Shown in pieces: positions 12,106-16,540 of a stretch of DNA of 16,540 nucleotides (the stretch's first letter is position 1; each line of letters starts with the position of its first letter). Under the pieces are notes generated by a model. It saw nothing but the letters and a program-made list of their open reading frames with translations. It did not search any database and had not been told where the DNA came from. The stretch comes from JAFLUQ01 sp964537995 (GTDB lineage: Bacteria; Bacillota; Clostridia; UMGS1883): positions 1-16,540 of the forward strand of contig CAZICW010000035.1 of assembly GCA_964537995.1 (NCBI GenBank), written 5' to 3'. The translations under genes and the position numbers were made by a program.

Positions 12106-13830
12106 TTATTCCTCCTCGTTTGCGAAATAGAGCTGCTTATATAATCCTCCCTTGGCGATAAGCTCCTTATGAGTGCCTGTTTCACAGACCGCGCCCTTGT
12201 CTATTACGACAATTTTATCGGCGTTTCGTATGGTGGAAAGACGGTGAGCGATAATTATTGTTGTACGGTTTTTTATAACCTTGTCAATTGCCTCATGAAT
12301 AAGGCGTTCCGTGGAATTGTCAACCGCGGCCGTAGCTTCGTCCAGTATCAGGACGGGCTTGTCGCGAAGAATCGCGCGGGCAATGGAAATGCGCTGCTTC
12401 TGTCCTCCGCTCAGCTTGACTCCGCGTTCCCCTACGACGGTATTGTAGCCCTCCTCCATTTCCTCGATGAAGTCATGCGCGTTGGCGACCTTTGCCGCCG
12501 CGACGATTTCATCATGTGTGGGATTGTCGGCTCCGTAGGCAATGTTTTCCTCAACCGTACCGTGAAAAAGGAACACATCCTGAAGCACCATCGAAATATT
12601 GTCATGAAGGGATTTAAGGCTTATATCCTTTAAATTTACTCCATCAAGATATACCCCGCCCGAATCCGGGTCGTAAAAGCGGGCGACAAGACTGGCGACG
12701 GTTGTTTTCCCGACGCCGGTCGGTCCGACAAGAGCCACGGTTTCGCCGCTTTTTATCTCAACGGAAAAATCCTTCAGCACCGGATTGCTTTCCACATAGG
12801 CAAAATTCACGTTTTTAAAGCTGATTTCACCCTTCACATCACGGATTTCCACGGGATTTTCCGCTTCGGGGACGTCGGTCGCGGCTTCAAGCAGTTCAAA
12901 AATACGCTCCCCCGCCGCAAGAGAATCCTGCAAATCCTCATTCATGCGCGCAAGATTGTTTATCGGCGCGTAGAGAGAGCTGAGATAAAGAATGAACGCC
13001 ACAACATCGGCGGCATTTACGCCTTTTGCCGCAAGAGCGCCGCCGACAGCAATCACAAGCACCGTACCGATTTGGTTGAGAAAGGTTATGGCAGGATGAA
13101 CAAAGGCGCTTTTTTTCAGCGCGGCAATATTATATTCCGTAAACATTCGGCTGTAGTGTGAAAAATGCTCCAGCTCTCGCTCCTGACGGTTAAAAATCTG
13201 AATTTCCTTTATTCCGGAAATATTGTCCTGCAAAACGCCCGACATTTCCGCGGTTATTTGGTGACGCGCCTTAAACAGCGGACGCACCTTCACGGCATAA
13301 ACCCACACTCCCGCAAGCACAAGCGGTATCACGGCTATGCTCACCCATGCGAGTATTGCGTTTATTTTGAACAGCATAACCATAACCCCGATAAACAAGG
13401 CTGCGCTTGCAAGCATTTCCACGCTGGCGTGAGCAATGAAAAGCTCCATCATCGCCGTATCGTTAATTATTCGGCTCATAAGCTGACCAGTCTGCTTATC
13501 ATGGAAAAAACGCATGGATAGCTGCTGGAGATGGGCGTAAAGCTTTACGCGCAGGTCATGGACAAAGCTCCATGCCGCCTTATGCGAGCAGAAGGATTTG
13601 AGAAACAGCGTCAGCCACTGGAGCAGCGCAACCGCAAGATACGAGCCTGCCATAAATATCGCCTTGCGGACGATTTCGGGGTCTTTATCGGTTATCAGAA
13701 ATATCAGCTTGCGCACAACCTGCGGAAGATACAGTCCAAGCAAACTGTTCGCAAGGATTGATATTACGGTTATTGCAAGCCAGCCCCAATATTTTTTCGC
13801 TTCTTTTAATATTCTTATTGCGGTTTTCAT
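12106..13830 (-). CDS. ABC transporter with fused membrane and ATPase domains (MsbA/MdlB-type half-exporter)
   Basis: A 574-residue type IV (exporter-fold) half-transporter. The six-helix membrane domain spans about 15-300, with the coupling-helix region QDNISGIKEIQIFNRQ at 201-216. The ATPase domain (about 335-574) has Walker A GPTGVGKTT (369-377), Q-loop Gln417, signature LSGGQKQR (473-480), Walker B VLILDEA (493-499) and His529 in IIAHRLSTI. All ATPase residues are present, so it should work as a homodimer. It lies 32 bases after murF in the ddl-murF transcript, so a lipid or envelope-precursor substrate is an attractive guess but unproven; multidrug export is the alternative. An in-frame TAG two codons before the ATG rules out a longer form; GAGG lies 14 bases upstream, which is long, so translation initiation may be modest. 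Confidence 0.92.
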   Translation of the reverse strand: MKTAIRILKEAKKYWGWLAITVISILANSLLGLYLPQVVRKLIFLITDKDPEIVRKAIFMAGSYLAVALLQWLTLFLKSFCSHKAAWSFVHDLRVKLYAHLQQLSMRFFHDKQTGQLMSRIINDTAMMELFIAHASVEMLASAALFIGVMVMLFKINAILAWVSIAVIPLVLAGVWVYAVKVRPLFKARHQITAEMSGVLQDNISGIKEIQIFNRQERELEHFSHYSRMFTEYNIAALKKSAFVHPAITFLNQIGTVLVIAVGGALAAKGVNAADVVAFILYLSSLYAPINNLARMNEDLQDSLAAGERIFELLEAATDVPEAENPVEIRDVKGEISFKNVNFAYVESNPVLKDFSVEIKSGETVALVGPTGVGKTTVASLVARFYDPDSGGVYLDGVNLKDISLKSLHDNISMVLQDVFLFHGTVEENIAYGADNPTHDEIVAAAKVANAHDFIEEMEEGYNTVVGERGVKLSGGQKQRISIARAILRDKPVLILDEATAAVDNSTERLIHEAIDKVIKNRTTIIIAHRLSTIRNADKIVVIDKGAVCETGTHKELIAKGGLYKQLYFANEEE

Positions 13831-13862
13831 ATGCGGCTATCCGTCCTCTTAAAAATTTTTTG

Positions 13863-15224
13863 TCACTGTTGTTCGGCAAGGGCTTCAACCGACCTCACCA
13901 CCTCATCAAAGCCCATAAAATGAGACGCCTTAACGAGCAGCGCGCCTTTTTTCGGGACAACCTCCTTCAAATGTTCAAGCAAAGCCGTCTTTGTTTCAAA
14001 GTAAACGGCATTTCCGCCGTTACTTACGCAGGCTTCGTACAGATTTCTCGAAAGCTCCCCTACGGCAACGGTCAAGCCTATCCCCTTTTCGGCGGCATAG
14101 CTGCCAACCTCGGCGTGAAGCGCGGGAGCGGTTTCTCCCAGCTCTCCCATATCTCCCAAAATAGCCGCGCTCTCTCCATCGGCTGAGGCAAGGAGATCGA
14201 TTCCCGCCTTCATTGAAGCGGGAGCCGCGTTATAGCAGTCGTCGATTATGCGGATATTCCCCTTGTTGATTATATTTACACGTCCGTCAATTGCGGCGGC
14301 AGACTTTATTCCTTCGGAAATTTCCTCGCGGCTCAGCCCAAGCTCCAGCCCTACGCCCGCTCCCGCCATAACAGCGTAAAGCATATGCCTTCCGGCGATG
14401 GCAAGGCTGAAAGGAATTTTTTCGCCGCGCACGGCAATAACGCCCTCCGTCCCCAGAAGTCCCTTATCGTTAAGCTCCTCGGCGCGGATTGCGCAGTTGT
14501 CGCCGAAGCCGAAGCGGACGGCGTTTTTTCGTTTGACGGTGTTGAGCAACGCGTCGTCGCCGTTCAAGAACGACGGCGCGTCTTCGGCCATGCTGTCAAA
14601 AATTTCGCATTTTGCCTTGAGTATACCCTGCTGCGAGCCGAGATTTTCCATATGCGAATGTCCGATATTCGTTATTATGCACATATCGGGTCGCGCGACG
14701 GAGCTTAAAAGGCTCATCTCTCCGAAATCGCTCATTCCCATTTCTATAACCGCGACCTGAGTTTCCCCTGTCATGGAAAGCAGTGTCAGCGGCAAGCCTA
14801 TTTCATTGTTGAAATTTCCTTTTGTTTTATGTACGTTATATTTTTGTTCCAATATTGAGGCAACGACCTCTTTGCAGGTGGTCTTTCCGACGCTGCCGGT
14901 CACGCCGACTACGGTTACATTGAGGCTGCGGCGGTAAAACGCGGCAAGCCGCTGCAGCGCCGCAACGGTATTTTCAACCAAGATATACGGTTCTGGAAGC
15001 TCATGCTCACCCACAGTGCAGAGCGCGCCCCTTTCAAGCGCCGCCGCGGCAAAGTCATGCCCGTCAAAGCGTTCTCCCTTTACCGCGGCGAAAAGGCAGT
15101 CCTTTGTTGCCGAGCGGCTGTCTGTCACAACAGACGAAACGGCGGCGTTCAGCTTTTCCGCCGGACCGAAATATTTACCGCCGACGGCTTTCGCCACCGC
15201 GGACAAGGTTAATCCTTTAAGCAT
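13863..15224 (-). CDS. murF: UDP-N-acetylmuramoyl-tripeptide--D-alanyl-D-alanine ligase (MurF)
   Basis: A 453-residue cytoplasmic Mur ligase that adds the D-Ala-D-Ala dipeptide to UDP-MurNAc-tripeptide, using ATP, completing the soluble peptidoglycan precursor. Motifs are the P-loop GVTGSVGKTT (107-116), the MurF-typical NFNNEIGLPLT (137-147), VIEMGMSDFGE, NIGHSHMENLGS, and DDCYNAAPASM (328-338) in the C-terminal domain. Domain order and length match the family. ATG at 15224 has AAAGGA 8 bases upstream, inside the end of ddl; a TTG at 15248 would add eight residues but has no ribosome binding site. Only four bases separate it from ddl, which makes its substrate. Confidence 0.96.
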   Translation of the reverse strand: MLKGLTLSAVAKAVGGKYFGPAEKLNAAVSSVVTDSRSATKDCLFAAVKGERFDGHDFAAAALERGALCTVGEHELPEPYILVENTVAALQRLAAFYRRSLNVTVVGVTGSVGKTTCKEVVASILEQKYNVHKTKGNFNNEIGLPLTLLSMTGETQVAVIEMGMSDFGEMSLLSSVARPDMCIITNIGHSHMENLGSQQGILKAKCEIFDSMAEDAPSFLNGDDALLNTVKRKNAVRFGFGDNCAIRAEELNDKGLLGTEGVIAVRGEKIPFSLAIAGRHMLYAVMAGAGVGLELGLSREEISEGIKSAAAIDGRVNIINKGNIRIIDDCYNAAPASMKAGIDLLASADGESAAILGDMGELGETAPALHAEVGSYAAEKGIGLTVAVGELSRNLYEACVSNGGNAVYFETKTALLEHLKEVVPKKGALLVKASHFMGFDEVVRSVEALAEQQ

Positions 15225-15228
15225 AATT

Positions 15229-16263
15229 TCATTCCTTTTCTGTTTCAAACGAAAGCTCTATGATTTTCTCGCAAAGCTCTCCGTAGGATATTCCGGCGGC
15301 GGCCGCTTCCTGCGGGATAAGGCTTGTCGGCGTCATACCGGGAAGGTTGTTTGCCTCAAGGCAGTAGGCTTCGCCGTTCTCGGCGAGAATAAAATCCATT
15401 CTGGCGTATCCGCTGAGGCGCAGACTTTTAAAAGCTTTTTCCGCCGCGCGTCCCATTTTTTCCTCGGCTTCCCTTGTAATATCGGCAGGGCAGACCTCAA
15501 CCGTCATTCCCGGCTGATATTTATTTTTGTAGTCATACCACCCTTCCTTGGGAATTATCTCAATCGGAGGAAGGTATTTTCCGCCGAGTACGCCGCATGA
15601 AAATTCGCGTCCGACGATATATTCCTCTATTATAATTTCATCCTCGAATTTAAAGGCTTCATCAATGCCTTTCTTAAGCTCTTCATCGGTACTTGCGATA
15701 AACACTCCGATTGAAGAGCCGCCGCTGCACGGCTTTATAACCGCGGGCAGCTTTATTTTGTCAATATTCCCGCCCTTTTTCAGCCTTATTCCGTTCGGCG
15801 TGAGAACCCCGTCCCTAAGGAACATCTGTTTCGTAAGGCTTTTATTCATTGCCAGCGCGCTGCCAAGGTATCCGCTGCCCGTATATCTAACTCCGAGCAG
15901 GTCAAAGGCTGCCTGAAGGCGGCCGTTTTCTCCGTCTCCTCCGTGAAGCGCCATAAAAACAACATCGGCGTATTGGCAAAGCTCGATTATATTTTTCCCG
16001 AAAAGTCCCTTTATTTTGCCGCCGCGAAGCGCCTTTACCGCTTCAAGGTCGGGAATCTCCTCACTCACCTTCGGCAGCGGGGAGGTATTTACCGCCTCGG
16101 CAAACGCCTGCTCGGGAGTAGTGTTCAGCTCCGCGCCGAGGAACAAATCCGCCGCTATGACATGATGCCCGCGCTCCGCAAGAGCGTTGCGAACCATGGC
16201 TCCCGTCACCAAAGAAACGCTTCTTTCGGGGCTTAAGCCTCCGCAAAGTACAACTATATTCAT
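15229..16263 (-). CDS. ddl: D-alanine--D-alanine ligase (Ddl)
   Basis: A 344-residue ATP-grasp enzyme that joins two D-alanines. Motifs in order: GGLSPERSVSL (8-18) with the substrate-binding Glu13, HGGDGENG (107-114), the Gly-rich ATP loop KPCSGGSSIGV (177-187), EEYIVGREFS (213-222), the omega-loop WYDYKNKY (242-249), Asp290 and ANNLPGMTP with the metal-binding Asn. The omega-loop Tyr (corresponding to Tyr216 of E. coli DdlB) is retained, which points to D-Ala-D-Ala rather than the D-Ala-D-Lac product of vancomycin-resistance ligases (Phe at this place). ATG start, 7 bases after AAGGTGG. First gene of the ddl-murF-exporter operon and directly behind a consensus promoter. Confidence 0.96.
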   Translation of the reverse strand: MNIVVLCGGLSPERSVSLVTGAMVRNALAERGHHVIAADLFLGAELNTTPEQAFAEAVNTSPLPKVSEEIPDLEAVKALRGGKIKGLFGKNIIELCQYADVVFMALHGGDGENGRLQAAFDLLGVRYTGSGYLGSALAMNKSLTKQMFLRDGVLTPNGIRLKKGGNIDKIKLPAVIKPCSGGSSIGVFIASTDEELKKGIDEAFKFEDEIIIEEYIVGREFSCGVLGGKYLPPIEIIPKEGWYDYKNKYQPGMTVEVCPADITREAEEKMGRAAEKAFKSLRLSGYARMDFILAENGEAYCLEANNLPGMTPTSLIPQEAAAAGISYGELCEKIIELSFETEKE

Positions 16264-16304
16264 GCTTATACCACCTTCAACTTTTTAATATCATATGCCT
16301 TAAC

Positions 16305-16333
16305 ATTATATACCCTCCGTCAATGATTGTCAA
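16305..16333 (-). promoter_or_regulatory. Consensus sigma-A promoter of the ddl operon
   Basis: The minus strand reads TTGACA (16333-16328), 17 bases, TATAAT (16310-16305), 12/12 to consensus, 41 bases before the ddl start codon. A second TTGAC lies 10 bases into the element, in phase with one DNA turn. Confidence 0.88.
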
Positions 16334-16338
16334 CACCT

Positions 16339-16365
16339 GTTAAAAAGGAAAACACGGTTTTTAAC
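16339..16365. repeat. 8-bp inverted repeat directly upstream of the ddl promoter
   Basis: GTTAAAAA and TTTTTAAC form a perfect 8-bp inverted repeat with an 11-base centre, ending 5 bases from the -35 box. It may be an operator, an UP element made of paired A tracts, or a weak hairpin ending the upstream transcript. Confidence 0.45.
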
Positions 16366-16375
16366 GATTAAACAA

Positions 16376-16407
16376 ATAACGGGCGCAAAATTCCGGCTTC
16401 CCGTTAT
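16376..16407 (-). terminator. Probable terminator of a minus-strand gene entering from the right
   Basis: On the minus strand ATAACGGG pairs perfectly with CCCGTTAT across a 16-base loop and is followed by TTGTTTAATC. On the plus strand no T run follows, so it fits a minus-strand transcript arriving from beyond the right edge. Confidence 0.5.
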
Positions 16408-16486
16408 GAACGGATTAAAAAACAGAGGCGTACAAATTTTACTCCGACCTTATCATATTCTTATCCTTTCATTAACTGCGGCAGAG

Positions 16487-16540
16487 TTATTTATCGCGGT
16501 ATAACCGAACGAAAATTGTTCCCGCGGGTTCCGTCCGCCG
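16487..16540 (-). CDS. Possible C-terminal end of a gene entering from the right (partial)
   Basis: On the minus strand, the frame starting at the window edge gives 17 residues, RRTEPAGTIFVRLYRDK, before a TAA. The other two minus frames also stay open for 15 and 28 codons, so the frame cannot be proven. The terminator-like hairpin 80 bases downstream supports some minus-strand gene here. No function can be given. Confidence 0.25.
   Translation of the reverse strand, partial: RRTEPAGTIFVRLYRDK

Noticed and set aside
15016..15600. Plus-strand frame spanning the murF-ddl junction
   Set aside because: It overlaps two certain genes on the opposite strand and has no ribosome binding site.
15229..16263. 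Vancomycin-resistance type D-Ala-D-Lac ligase
   Set aside because: The omega-loop retains Tyr where D-Ala-D-Lac ligases have Phe, no vanH or vanX is nearby, and murF follows directly.
16264..16540. Riboswitch or T-box upstream of ddl
   Set aside because: The promoter lies 41 bases from the start codon, leaving no space for a structured leader.
1..16540. CRISPR array, insertion sequence or toxin-antitoxin pair
   Set aside because: No regularly spaced direct repeats, no transposase-like frame with terminal inverted repeats and no small paired genes were seen on either strand.

Overview
The window looks like a chromosomal segment of a Gram-positive, probably gut-dwelling Clostridia-type (Firmicutes) bacterium. 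The pointers are strong AGGAGG-type ribosome binding sites, frequent TTG starts, sigma-A promoters close to consensus with 17-bp spacers, a lipoprotein solute-binding protein, a dockerin/Big_2 surface protein, a choloylglycine-hydrolase family enzyme and class I Fe-S fumarase. This placement is an inference from gene content; no rRNA is present to test it. Apart from one partial gene at the left edge, everything recognised is on the minus strand, so transcription runs right to left.

Layout from right to left (direction of transcription). (1) 16487-16540 may be the last codons of a gene entering from the right, followed by a hairpin that could terminate it. (2) A perfect TTGACA-N17-TATAAT promoter drives ddl, murF and an MsbA-type ABC exporter (16263-12106): peptidoglycan precursor synthesis followed closely by a half-transporter. 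(3) A second promoter drives a polar amino-acid ABC importer: lipoprotein, intercistronic hairpin, permease, ATPase (11937-9511). A short formate/nitrite-transporter family channel follows (9402-8740). (4) A loosely spaced run holds a CPBP intramembrane protease, a choloylglycine-hydrolase family enzyme, the alpha part of class I fumarase with no adjacent beta part, and a XerD-like recombinase. The XerD-like gene ends in an intrinsic terminator that contains its own stop codon. (5) A third promoter drives a LOG-family nucleotide phosphoribohydrolase and two unrecognised envelope proteins (4656-2669). (6) A fourth, consensus promoter drives a membrane-anchored glucosaminidase with dockerin and Big_2 modules (2554-569). 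(7) A tRNA-Pro(GGG) has its own strong promoter and terminator and lies convergent to the C-terminal end of a plus-strand, probably secreted, protein.

The theme is mostly housekeeping: wall synthesis and remodelling, nutrient uptake and core metabolism. I see no phage genes, CRISPR array, toxin-antitoxin pair or insertion sequence, and no clear previously undescribed multi-gene system. The points most worth a second look are: the XerD-like protein that keeps the XerD HPRA tail but has changed three of the six recombinase active-site residues; the uncharacterised pair of helical envelope proteins downstream of the LOG gene; the orphan fumarase alpha subunit; and the unusual placement of a dockerin pair right behind the membrane anchor of the glucosaminidase.

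No gene-free stretch exceeds 300 bases. The longer gaps (360-568, 4657-4825, 5717-5892, 11947-12105, 16264-16486) hold the promoters, terminators and hairpins listed. For 5717-5892 I see only AT-rich sequence with no convincing promoter or terminator.
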